A stretch of 64,000 nt of DNA from an uncultured Bacteroidales bacterium. GTDB lineage: Bacteria; Bacteroidota; Bacteroidia; Bacteroidales; Muribaculaceae. A model generated the notes under the pieces. It saw nothing but the letters and a program-made list of their open reading frames with translations, did no database searches and was not told the DNA's origin. A program made the position numbers and the translations under genes. Below are positions 9,586-17,320 of this stretch, one piece after another; position 1 is the stretch's first letter; the number at the start of each line of letters is the position of its first letter. The stretch covers positions 40,452 through 104,451 of the forward strand of contig CACYVC010000003.1 of NCBI GenBank assembly GCA_902777835.1, in the 5' to 3' direction.

Positions 9586-10887
9586 ATGCGCAAAGTCTTT
9601 ATATTTTTTATAATGTGTGTCGCCACAATGGTGGCGATAGCACAGCCTGAACTCGCACAGCAGCAACTGGCAGCAAACCACAATCGTAGCGCCAGCAACC
9701 ATTATGCTTATCCATATCCTAGTGAGTCACTGCCCAAGCTCACACCAGCACCCGATGGCTATACTCCATTCTTCATCAATCACTATGGTCGCCACGGCAG
9801 TCGATGGCTCACCAAGCAGAGCAGCTATGATAACCCAGTTGAGGCTCTCGAGACATTTAAGAAAGAAGGCAATTTGACTAAGCAGGGAGAGATTCTCCTT
9901 AACAATCTGCGCAAAGTTGCTATCGAGGCCAAGGGACGAGTAGGTGACCTTAGCGACATTGGCGCAGAACAGCATCAGGGCATAGCTCAGCGAATGTGCG
10001 ACAACTTTCCCGAGGTGTTTGACGGCGACGCAACTATCGACGCGCGCTCTACGGTGTGGATTCGCTGCATACTCTCGATGGGCAATGAGACCCAAATCTT
10101 TAAGTCCTACAACCCTGAACTCAAGATATTTACCGATGCCAGCTACCATGACATGTACTACACGGGATGGGGCTACGGCGAGGACACTCTTGCCAATCCA
10201 CAACGCAAGGCCATTCGTCACATCAGCGACAGTATTTTTAATGTGAGCATCAACGCCTCGCGTTTCATGAGCCAGATTGTAAGGAACCCCTCGGCAATCA
10301 GCGGAAAGTTCAAGAGCGCAAAATTTATGGAGGCCGTATTTGACATCGCAGGTAGCCTGCAGAACCATCACGCTTTCGACGGCATGAACCTGTTCCAATA
10401 CTTCACCGATGAGGAAATTTTTGAACTGTGGAGAGTGAAAAACATATATTGGTACCTACAATGGGCAAACTCACCACAGGGCGGCAATCGCATGCCATTT
10501 ATTGAGAGGGCGCTGTTAACCAATATGATAGAGACTGCCGACAATGCTATCGCTCAGGGCAAAAGAGGCGCAACATTGCGTTTTGGTCACGAGACTTGCG
10601 TGCTGCCTCTAGCATGCCTGCTGGAGCTCGACAACGTGAATTACTCGTGCAACGACCTCAACACCCTGCACGAGACTTGGCGCAACTACGAGATTTTCCC
10701 AATGGGATGCAACATCCAGATGGTGTTCTACCGCAACATCAGCAACGACATACTCGTGAAAGTGTTGCTCAACGAGCACGAAGCCACCCTGCCCTTCCAC
10801 ACCGACATCTTCCCTTACTACCGCTGGAACGATATCAAGCCCTACTATCAGCAGAAACTGAAAACCATCATCAACTGGCCGAAATAG
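9586..10887 (+). CDS. Secreted histidine-type phosphatase (MINPP/phytase-like)
   Basis: 433 residues with a signal peptide (MRKVFIFFIMCVATMVAIAQ). It belongs to the histidine acid phosphatase clan: the nucleophile motif NHYGRHGSRW (RHG at 69-71) is intact. The proton-donor motif, usually HD or HAE, reads RFGHETC with His335-Glu336. The family removes phosphate from inositol phosphates or other phosphomonoesters in the periplasm. Arrays of 7-bp units flank the gene on both sides in opposite sense. Exact substrate cannot be read from sequence. Confidence 0.8.
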   Translation: MRKVFIFFIMCVATMVAIAQPELAQQQLAANHNRSASNHYAYPYPSESLPKLTPAPDGYTPFFINHYGRHGSRWLTKQSSYDNPVEALETFKKEGNLTKQGEILLNNLRKVAIEAKGRVGDLSDIGAEQHQGIAQRMCDNFPEVFDGDATIDARSTVWIRCILSMGNETQIFKSYNPELKIFTDASYHDMYYTGWGYGEDTLANPQRKAIRHISDSIFNVSINASRFMSQIVRNPSAISGKFKSAKFMEAVFDIAGSLQNHHAFDGMNLFQYFTDEEIFELWRVKNIYWYLQWANSPQGGNRMPFIERALLTNMIETADNAIAQGKRGATLRFGHETCVLPLACLLELDNVNYSCNDLNTLHETWRNYEIFPMGCNIQMVFYRNISNDILVKVLLNEHEATLPFHTDIFPYYRWNDIKPYYQQKLKTIINWPK

Positions 10888-10982
10888 TTCACAGTAAAGA
10901 GTCATGAGTTAAGAGTGGAGAATAGAGAGTTTACGTTCCCGATTCACGACCTCCAATCCCCAACCTCAATCCTCAAGAATCC
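10885..10982. repeat. Heptamer array (about 14 units) after the histidine phosphatase gene
   Basis: Begins at the TAG stop: TAGTTCA, CAGTAAA, GAGTCAT, GAGTTAA and so on, then a second class AATCCCC, AACCTCA, ATCCTCA. The AT-rich class is nearest the gene and the GC-rich class outside, the mirror image of the array at 9492. Confidence 0.65.
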
Positions 10983-10998
10983 TATACTAAAAAAATCA

Positions 10999-11024
10999 AA
11001 AAACTGACATTTTTTCAGTTTTTT
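10999..11024. terminator. Hairpin terminator before the acyltransferase promoter
   Basis: AAAAAACTGA pairs with TCAGTTTTTT; the A and T runs make it usable in either direction. It most likely ends the histidine phosphatase transcript. Confidence 0.6.
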
Positions 11025-11028
11025 GCTG

Positions 11029-11036
11029 TATCTTTG
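11029..11036 (+). promoter_or_regulatory. Promoter -7 box for the acyltransferase-secG operon
   Basis: TATCTTTG, exact TAnnTTTG, 63 bases before the acyltransferase ATG. Confidence 0.6.
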
Positions 11037-11098
11037 TAACCGCTAATGGCGACAAGGAATGCAAACACACACCTATCGCCTTAAAAATCAGACAAATA

Positions 11099-11971
11099 AT
11101 GAAAAACAACGACAAAACACAAGATATACAAGAGCAACAGCCCATTAAGCCCACAGTGCTCGATTATAATGGCGTGTGCAAGTTGGCTCCGTTCTTTCAG
11201 GGGAAGGAGAAACTGGTCAATAGGCTTTTTCACTGGTTAGCAATTGATAAGACCAACGATTTCCACAAGCGCTACATGCACCTCCCAGGCCCCGATTTCA
11301 CACACATGATGTTTGAGGAGGAGCTCAAAGCACCTGTTACCATAAGAAACGAACATATCCTCGACAACTTGCCCGACGGGCCATTCATTACTGTGTCGAA
11401 CCATCCCTACGGAGCACTCGACGGCATGTCGCTCATCGACATTGTGGGACACCACCGCCCCGACTTCAAGGTGATGGTGAACATGATACTAAATAACATT
11501 GGCGCCTTGCGGCCCAATTTCATCGCTGTTGACGCTCTCGCTAGCAACGACCCCGCCAAGCGTGCCGTGTCGGTAAAAGGCATCACCGACGCCATGCGTC
11601 ACGTCAAGCAAGGACATCCACTAGGTTTCTTCCCTGCTGGCGCAGTGTCAAAACTCACATGGGGATTTCGCATTCAGGACCGCGACTGGCAACCATCGGT
11701 GATACGCATCATCCAGAAACTAAAAGTGCCAGTAGTTCCCATTTACTTCCACGGCCACAACAGCTGGGTATTCACCGCTTTAGGCATGATTGACTGGCGC
11801 TTGCGCACCCTACGCCTCCCCACCGAGGTGTTCAACAAGAAGGGCTATGACTTCCGCGTTTCGGTGGGCGAGATTATCACTCCCGAAGAGCAGGCAAAAT
11901 ATGCCACACCCGAAGAATTAGGAACATTTTTGAAACAACAAACCTACAACTTAAAGAAATGGCAAAAATAA
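11099..11971 (+). CDS. Lysophospholipid acyltransferase family protein (PlsC-like)
   Basis: 290 residues. An acyltransferase core is visible: NHPYGALDG (the His...Asp motif, with five residues between as in the COG3176/hemolysin-like branch), then FFPAGAVSK and VPVVPIYFHGHNS. Members transfer fatty acyl chains to glycerol- or amino-acid-based lipids at the inner membrane. In Bacteroides a related enzyme O-acylates glycine lipids, which is one possible role here, but no N-acyltransferase partner is adjacent. The 3' end overlaps the next gene by 13 bases, so the two are translationally linked. Confidence 0.75.
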   Translation: MKNNDKTQDIQEQQPIKPTVLDYNGVCKLAPFFQGKEKLVNRLFHWLAIDKTNDFHKRYMHLPGPDFTHMMFEEELKAPVTIRNEHILDNLPDGPFITVSNHPYGALDGMSLIDIVGHHRPDFKVMVNMILNNIGALRPNFIAVDALASNDPAKRAVSVKGITDAMRHVKQGHPLGFFPAGAVSKLTWGFRIQDRDWQPSVIRIIQKLKVPVVPIYFHGHNSWVFTALGMIDWRLRTLRLPTEVFNKKGYDFRVSVGEIITPEEQAKYATPEELGTFLKQQTYNLKKWQK

Positions 11972-13275
11972 CCGACAAAGACATCCGCACCGTGATGCAG
12001 CGCTACGGCATCATTGGCTCAGCGCCGGCATTAATAAACGCCGTGAAGCGAGCGCTCATCATTGCACCCATCGACATATCGGTACTCATCAATGGCGAGA
12101 ACGGCACTGGTAAAGAGTTCTTTCCCAAGATAATACACGACAACAGTCCACGCAAGCACAAGAAATACATTGCCGTGAACTGCGGCGCTATTCCTGCTGG
12201 CACAATTTCGAGCGAACTCTTTGGACACGAAAAAGGATCGTTCACCAATGCCGAGAAGGAACATGCCGGTTACTTTGAGGTAGCCAATAATGGCACCATC
12301 TTCCTCGATGAGGTCGCCGACCTCACGCTCGATGCGCAAGCACGACTGCTGCGTGTACTCGAGTCGGGAGAATACTTGCGCGTTGGTTCTTCGGAGGTTC
12401 GCAAGACCAACGTGCGTGTGGTGGCTGCCACCAACAAAGATCTGCTGCAGATGGTAAATGAGGGCAAGTTTCGTGAGGACCTGTTCTACCGCATCGCAGC
12501 CATACGAATCGAGGTGCCACCCTTGCGCGAGCGCGGTGAGGACATCAAGATGCTTGCCACTAAGTTCAGCTACGACTATGCCGAGCAGCACAACCGTCCA
12601 CCATTGATGTTTGACGAGAGTGCCTACCGCCAACTAATGTCGTTCAGATGGAGCGGCAATGTGCGTGAGTTGCAGAGTTTGGTAAGGGAGATGTCATCGT
12701 TTGAGAGCGGCATCGTCACTGGCGACGTGGTGAAGAAATACCTCAACCAGAAGAACCACAGCGGCAACCTGCCAGTGGTCTATGACAAGGCGCAGCACGA
12801 CTACACTCAAGAACGCGAGCTCATCTTCAAACTCATCATGCAGATGCAGAGCGAGTTGAAAGAACTTAAGGACGCCCTTGCCAACGCCAATATTGCCGCT
12901 AAGCAGCAAGGCAGCAAGCTACATCTGAGTTCCAATATCAACGACCTGCAGCGGCAGAGTTCGCAACTGGCATCTACCCATCAAAACGATGACGACATGG
13001 TGTGGCAAAACGTCGCTGAGGATTACGACATCGACAACACGACACGCGGCCAGCAGCCACGCCACTCATTCAGCGATATCAAGGCGACTGCCATCGATGT
13101 GGAAGAGGACAAAATTAAAACCCTCGAAGACACCGAAAGAGAAGTGATTATCAACGCTATAGAGCGCAATCACGGTCGCCGTCGCCAGACAGCAGAGGAA
13201 CTTGGCATCAGTGAGCGCACCCTCTACCGCAAGATTAAAGAATATGGTCTCGAATACCGCAACAACCGCAAGTAA
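11959..13275 (+). CDS. Sigma-54-dependent transcriptional activator
   Basis: 438 residues: AAA+ domain from about residue 20 with Walker A GENGTGKE (46-53), Walker B TIFLDEVADL and the arginine-finger region FYRIAAIRIEVPPLRERGEDI, then a linker (about 270-385) and a C-terminal Fis-type helix-turn-helix (RRQTAEELGISERTLYRKI). There is no N-terminal receiver domain. The loop that contacts sigma-54, normally GAFTGA, reads GSFTNA (93-98). It heads the conserved Bacteroidales order activator - lptE - helical-repeat gene - secG. Confidence 0.88.
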   Translation: MAKITDKDIRTVMQRYGIIGSAPALINAVKRALIIAPIDISVLINGENGTGKEFFPKIIHDNSPRKHKKYIAVNCGAIPAGTISSELFGHEKGSFTNAEKEHAGYFEVANNGTIFLDEVADLTLDAQARLLRVLESGEYLRVGSSEVRKTNVRVVAATNKDLLQMVNEGKFREDLFYRIAAIRIEVPPLRERGEDIKMLATKFSYDYAEQHNRPPLMFDESAYRQLMSFRWSGNVRELQSLVREMSSFESGIVTGDVVKKYLNQKNHSGNLPVVYDKAQHDYTQERELIFKLIMQMQSELKELKDALANANIAAKQQGSKLHLSSNINDLQRQSSQLASTHQNDDDMVWQNVAEDYDIDNTTRGQQPRHSFSDIKATAIDVEEDKIKTLEDTEREVIINAIERNHGRRRQTAEELGISERTLYRKIKEYGLEYRNNRK

Positions 13276-13279
13276 CACT

Positions 13280-13792
13280 ATGCGCACCACAAGTAAAATA
13301 CTAATCTCGTTATTGGCAATACTGATTACGCAGTCGTGCATCAGTTATAAGTTCAACGGTGCGGCACTCGACTACAACAAGTACAAGACTGTGTCGTTTG
13401 GCAACATTCCCATCCGTGCCGCGCTAGTTTACCCACCTCTGCAACAGTTGTTTCAAAACAAACTGCAAGATGTGGTGACACAGCAGACACGCCTCAACCA
13501 GGTTGACAACCCCAACAGCGATCTGCGATTTGAAGGCGAAATCACCAACTACAGCCTTTCACCACAGGCCGTGGGAGAAAATGCTTATGCCACTCGCACA
13601 CGACTCACCATCAGCGTGAGAATCAAGTATATCGACAACGTTAACGATGCACTGAGCAACGATGTCACCGTCTCGGCCTACCGAGACTTCGACAGCAACC
13701 AGCTGCTCATCGACGTGCAAGACCAGCTATGCGAAGAGATTAGCGCCGAACTAGTAGATCTCATCTTCAACCAAACGGTAGGAAACTGGTAA
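13280..13792 (+). CDS. lptE: LptE-like LPS assembly lipoprotein
   Basis: 170 residues. Lipoprotein signal with lipobox ITQSC (Cys near 21). LptE plugs the LptD barrel and helps place lipopolysaccharide in the outer membrane. The body (YKFNGAALDYNKYKTVSFGNIPIRAALVYP, then FEGEITNYSLSPQAVGENAYATRTRLTISVRIKY) fits Bacteroidota LptE. The ATG at 13280 follows the activator stop by four bases; a longer frame starting at 13202 would overlap that gene and lose the signal peptide. Confidence 0.85.
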   Translation: MRTTSKILISLLAILITQSCISYKFNGAALDYNKYKTVSFGNIPIRAALVYPPLQQLFQNKLQDVVTQQTRLNQVDNPNSDLRFEGEITNYSLSPQAVGENAYATRTRLTISVRIKYIDNVNDALSNDVTVSAYRDFDSNQLLIDVQDQLCEEISAELVDLIFNQTVGNW

Positions 13793-13807
13793 TTACTTAA
13801 TGCACAA

Positions 13808-13843
13808 TCTAGAACCTCTAGATAATCTAGAACCTCTAGAAAA
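13808..13843. repeat. Nonamer array, four 9-bp units
   Basis: TCTAGAACC, TCTAGATAA, TCTAGAACC, TCTAGAAAA. It sits between lptE and the next gene, just upstream of its start. Confidence 0.8.
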
Positions 13844-13852
13844 TATTAAATA

Positions 13853-14599
13853 TTGGAATTATTTAACGACATAGAGAAGATTCTGAGTGAGGGCAAGACA
13901 CCTGAGCAGCAGTGGATTGACGAGATGTCTCGCCAATATCCTTATTTCACATTGCCATTGCTCTTGCATCTCAAGCACGGCAGCGATGACGAAGCCATGC
14001 AGCGCCTCGCAGTAATGAGTCCCGACCGCAAGGACCTCGCCATAGTAGTGGGTAAAGCCCCCGCCGCCTTTGCACACTTCTACCCCACCGAAGAAGCTTC
14101 GCAACCTGACGACGAGGAAGCCATCGACATCTTTCTCAACACATTTGCTGGCGGCAGCAATCAAAAGGAGGTTGACGCCTTGAGCAACGCCATCTTCAAC
14201 CCCACCCCCGACTATGCCGACATCCTTGCTGCGCAACATGGTGACGACACCACTGGCAGCACCGACAAGGAAGATGAACTCATCGACAGCTTTATCGCTC
14301 ACTCGCGCCAGCAGGAGCAGGAGGCAATCGCCAGCAACCCACAAGCAGAGCACCACATTGAGCAGGAAGAGGTAGAACAAGTGGCTCACGACTCAGTGGA
14401 CGAATCTACTCAAAATGATAGCTCTATGCTCAGCGAAAGTCTGGCTAAAATGTACATCGCACGTCATAAATATTCTAAAGCGCTTGAAATTATTGAGAGC
14501 ATAAATTTGAATTTTCCAGAAAAAAGTATTTACTTTGCAGACCAAATTCGGTTTTTGCGCAAAATTGTGCTTAACGAAAACATTAAAAATAAACTATAA
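13853..14599 (+). CDS. Conserved helical-repeat protein upstream of secG
   Basis: 248 residues from a TTG start; an in-frame stop lies two codons upstream and the next Met (residue 24) would remove conserved-looking sequence (ELFNDIEKILSEGKTPEQQWIDEM). It is acidic and hydrophilic with no signal peptide. The C-terminal 60 residues (SLAKMYIARHKYSKALEIIESINLNFPEKSIYFADQIRFLRKI) look like a tetratricopeptide-type helical hairpin. Homologs occupy the same place before secG in other Bacteroidales; function unknown. Confidence 0.75.
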   Translation: MELFNDIEKILSEGKTPEQQWIDEMSRQYPYFTLPLLLHLKHGSDDEAMQRLAVMSPDRKDLAIVVGKAPAAFAHFYPTEEASQPDDEEAIDIFLNTFAGGSNQKEVDALSNAIFNPTPDYADILAAQHGDDTTGSTDKEDELIDSFIAHSRQQEQEAIASNPQAEHHIEQEEVEQVAHDSVDESTQNDSSMLSESLAKMYIARHKYSKALEIIESINLNFPEKSIYFADQIRFLRKIVLNENIKNKL

Positions 14600-14611
14600 C
14601 TATTTGATAAA

Positions 14612-14983
14612 ATGACAATTACAATTTTTATTCTTATCTTTTTAGCATCAATTCTGCTCATTGGTGTTGTACTCATTCAGAAGTCAAAAGGTGGCGGTTT
14701 GGCCGCTAGCGCTAGCAATTATAACCAATTTATGGGTGTACGCAAGACTACCGACTTTGTCGAGAAAGCTACTTGGGGACTTGCAATCTTCATCTGCGTG
14801 CTCAGCATCGCTAGTGCATTTATCGCTAACCGCACTTTAAACACTCAAGGTGACAACAATAACGTGTCTAAAGAATTAAAAGACATGAACTTCACCGACA
14901 AGCCTCAAAATGAGAGCGCACCTAACGCATTCCCAACTGGTGCTCCTGCACAGCAAGGTGCTCCCGCTCAAGGTGCAAAATAA
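14612..14983 (+). CDS. secG: Preprotein translocase subunit SecG
   Basis: 123 residues, two membrane helices (about 2-22 and 50-70) separated by QKSKGGGLAASASNYNQFMGVRKTTDFVEKATW, the SecG signature loop. It supports SecYE during export. The Asn/Gln/Pro/Ala-rich tail (about 80-123) is typical of Bacteroidota SecG. Last gene of the acyltransferase operon; a terminator follows. Confidence 0.93.
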   Translation: MTITIFILIFLASILLIGVVLIQKSKGGGLAASASNYNQFMGVRKTTDFVEKATWGLAIFICVLSIASAFIANRTLNTQGDNNNVSKELKDMNFTDKPQNESAPNAFPTGAPAQQGAPAQGAK

Positions 14984-15009
14984 CAATTGGTGCAAAAGTA
15001 AAAAACGTG

Positions 15010-15053
15010 TGTCATCAAAGGGGAATTCACATCTCTTTTGATGACATTTTTTT
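15010..15053 (+). terminator. Terminator after secG
   Basis: TGTCATCAAA pairs with TTTGATGACA (through 15046) and runs into TTTTTTT. Confidence 0.85.
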
Positions 15054-15082
15054 ACTCAAGAAAGTTTATATCCCGACAAACT

Positions 15083-16000
15083 GTGCCACAGGTAAACATC
15101 GACATCCTCAAGAAGCGATTTGACGCCTATCTGCGCATCGAGAAAGGCCTGTCGCAAAACACCGCAGCAAGCTACTGCCGCGATGTGGAGCACTTGTTGC
15201 AGTTTGCCAGCGACAACGGCAAGAGTGCCAGCGACATAACACGCCACGACCTTGAACTTTTCTTGGGTACACTCCACGATCTAGGCATCGCGCCACGCTC
15301 CCAGGCTCGCATCATCTCAGGCATCAAAAGCTTCTACAAATTCCTCAAGATGGAAGGCGTCATCGATGTCAACCCCACCCAGCTGCTCCCTGCGCCACGC
15401 TTAGGGCGTCACCTACCCGAGGTGCTCACAATCGACGAAATCGACAGCATGATAGCTTGCATCGACCTCTCCAAGCCACAGGGGCAGCGCAACCGCGCCA
15501 TCATCGAGGTGCTATATGGATGCGGGCTGCGAGTATCAGAACTGGTGGAACTGCGCATGTCTCAAATCTTTGAGCAAGAAGAATATATCACAGTCATCGG
15601 CAAAGGCGACAAGCAGCGACTTGTGCCCATCTCGCAGGAGGCTCTAGAGCAGATTAATCTCTATCTGGAGCAGACGCGCAGCAACCAAGTGGCTAAACGT
15701 GGTTGTGAGGACATCCTCTTCCTCAACCGACGCGGCAACCGACTCACTCGCGTGATGATTTTCTATATCGTTAAGGAACTGTGTGAGTTGGCAGGCATAC
15801 GCAAAACGGTGAGTCCCCACACTTTGCGACACTCTTTTGCCACACACCTGCTCGAGGGAGGCGCCAATCTGCGCGCCATCCAGCAGATGCTCGGCCACGA
15901 AAGCATCGAGACCACCGAAATCTACCTGCACATCGACCGCTCCACCCTACGCCAAGAAATCCTCACCCACCACCCACGCAATAAAATGCATAATTCATAA
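15083..16000 (+). CDS. xerD: Tyrosine recombinase XerD
   Basis: 305 residues from GTG 15083; an ATG at 15041 in the same frame lies inside the secG terminator and would add a poorly fitting N-terminus, so the GTG is preferred. XerD resolves chromosome dimers at dif. Seen: the N-terminal core-binding domain (ILKKRFDAYLRIEKGLSQNTAASY) and catalytic residues GCGLRVSEL (Arg), GKGDKQR (Lys), HTLRHSFATHLL (His-x-x-Arg), LGHESIETTEIYLHI (His and Tyr). The last residues (KMHNS) and the stop are written by heptamer-like repeat sequence. XerC is the alternative name. Confidence 0.88.
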   Translation: MPQVNIDILKKRFDAYLRIEKGLSQNTAASYCRDVEHLLQFASDNGKSASDITRHDLELFLGTLHDLGIAPRSQARIISGIKSFYKFLKMEGVIDVNPTQLLPAPRLGRHLPEVLTIDEIDSMIACIDLSKPQGQRNRAIIEVLYGCGLRVSELVELRMSQIFEQEEYITVIGKGDKQRLVPISQEALEQINLYLEQTRSNQVAKRGCEDILFLNRRGNRLTRVMIFYIVKELCELAGIRKTVSPHTLRHSFATHLLEGGANLRAIQQMLGHESIETTEIYLHIDRSTLRQEILTHHPRNKMHNS

Positions 16001-16005
16001 TACAC
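15985..16005. repeat. Short heptamer run across the xerD stop codon
   Basis: ATGCATA, ATTCATA, ATACACA. The TAA stop of xerD lies within the second and third units. It uses words similar to the array at 30562. Confidence 0.45.
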
Positions 16006-16016
16006 AATCGCTCTCT

Positions 16017-16077
16017 AATTTTCACTCCGCAAGAGTGGAAAAAACACAGAGAAACATGTGCTGCGCACATGAAGCAT
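16017..16077. repeat. Two-hairpin intergenic element, copy 1
   Basis: Hairpin TTCACTC-CGCAA-GAGTGGA followed by hairpin CATGTGC-TGC-GCACATG and GAAGCAT. A second copy is at 21643-21718, with the first hairpin inverted. Confidence 0.6.
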
Positions 16078-16088
16078 CTAACGAAAAA

Positions 16089-16123
16089 ACTATGAACTCT
16101 TAACTATAAACTATGAACTATAA
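16089..16123. repeat. Heptamer array (five units) containing the rluA-family start codon
   Basis: ACTATGA, ACTCTTA, ACTATAA, ACTATGA, ACTATAA. The ATG in the fourth unit is the start of the next gene; an earlier in-frame ATG in the first unit is closed by a TAA after three codons. Confidence 0.75.
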
Positions 16124-17024
16124 AAAATCTCCTCGCCGTGGACCGGCGACCGATAATGTGGCAAAACTCACCATCAAAGAAGACGGCACGCTACTCACTG
16201 CCGCAGCTGCTTTGCTGCCCGACCACAAGCCCACCAAACTCAAGTCCATGCTGCGCCACAACCAGTTGGCAATCAACGGGGTGCCATCCACACAATTTGA
16301 CCTCCCAGTTAACGCTGGCGACCAGTTGTGGGTCAACTTCGACCGCTCCTTCCAGGTCTTCAACCACCCCCGCATCAAGCTCGTGTATGAAGACAACGAC
16401 ATCATAGTAGTCGATAAAGGCTACGGCGTGCTGTCCACAGCTGCCGGCAAGCCCAGCGACGACACGGTTTATAATATTGTAAAGAAATATGCCCGCGGAT
16501 TCAGCGACAAGGCCAACGTGTATGTAGTGCACCGCCTCGACCGCGACACCTCAGGACTGATGCTGCTCACACGCACCAAGCAGGCTCGCGACAAACTCAT
16601 CAGCAACTGGAACAATATGGTCCTCGACCGCAAGTACATCGCCATCGTTGAGGGCAAGGTGGAGCAGAAAGAAGGCACCGTCAAGAGTTTCCTCGCCGAG
16701 AACCCCGACACTTTTGGGATGTACTCTACCGACGATAAGAAGCTAGGCCGACTCGCCGTCACTCGCTACCGCGTCATCAAGCAGGGCAGTCGCTTCGCTA
16801 TGGTGGAGATGGAGATAAAAACTGGACGTAAAAACCAGATCAGGGTGCACATGCACGACTTGGGCAACCCTGTGAGCGGCGACCGCAAATATGGCGGCCA
16901 TCCCAGTCCCATCAACCGTATTGCTCTTCACGCCACTACCCTCACTATCGTGCACCCCACCACAGGCAAAGCCGTCACCTTTACATCCCCAGCGCCCGAG
17001 AATTTCAACACGATGATAAAATAA
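16113..17024 (+). CDS. RluA-family RNA pseudouridine synthase
   Basis: 303 residues. N-terminal S4 RNA-binding segment (LKSMLRHNQLAINGVP with DLPVNAGDQLWV), then the catalytic domain with VHRLDRDTSGLMLLT, in which the Asp of HRLD is the nucleophile, and RKYIAIVEGKV and GRKNQIRVHMHDLG. It converts specific uridines in rRNA or tRNA to pseudouridine; RluD/RluC-type specificity cannot be assigned here. The first residues (MNYKK) come from the repeat array upstream. Confidence 0.9.
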   Translation: MNYKKSPRRGPATDNVAKLTIKEDGTLLTAAAALLPDHKPTKLKSMLRHNQLAINGVPSTQFDLPVNAGDQLWVNFDRSFQVFNHPRIKLVYEDNDIIVVDKGYGVLSTAAGKPSDDTVYNIVKKYARGFSDKANVYVVHRLDRDTSGLMLLTRTKQARDKLISNWNNMVLDRKYIAIVEGKVEQKEGTVKSFLAENPDTFGMYSTDDKKLGRLAVTRYRVIKQGSRFAMVEMEIKTGRKNQIRVHMHDLGNPVSGDRKYGGHPSPINRIALHATTLTIVHPTTGKAVTFTSPAPENFNTMIK

Positions 17025-17184
17025 AAATGAAGAATATAGAAACAAAAAAGTAAAAATCTCATGTGTATTAAGTAAGCGCCTAGTTGACAATTCAAAAGGA
17101 TAATTACTTGTGCATTGTTTACAAGTATCCTTATCATATTTAAAGGCGTTTAATAAAAAAAATTCATTTTTTCTTTCATTTTTA

Positions 17185-17216
17185 CTTGTTTGTTTGAATT
17201 TTTTTTCCTTAATTTG
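17185..17216 (+). promoter_or_regulatory. Promoter of secreted paralog 1
   Basis: -7 box TTAATTTG (17209-17216), one base from TAnnTTTG, with CTTG about 20 bases upstream. The leader is about 100 bases, as for the two paralogs. Confidence 0.45.
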
Positions 17217-17271
17217 CACAATCTTTCTAGTGAAGCGATAATTTTACGCCCACTAATAAACGACAGAACGA

Positions 17272-17288
17272 CGTGACTAATAAATAAT
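17272..17288 (+). promoter_or_regulatory. Conserved leader box, copy 1
   Basis: CGTGACTAATAAATAAT, 32 bases before the start of paralog 1. The same 17 bases occur at 19957 before paralog 3, and a 15/17 match at 18458 before paralog 2. Confidence 0.6.
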
Positions 17289-17320
17289 AATTAAACTTTA
17301 ACCAAAAAAATCATTTTAAA

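Noticed and set aside
15038-15082. XerD start at TTG 15038 or ATG 15041
   Set aside because: Lies in the secG terminator stem; GTG 15083 fits the family better. Not fully excluded.
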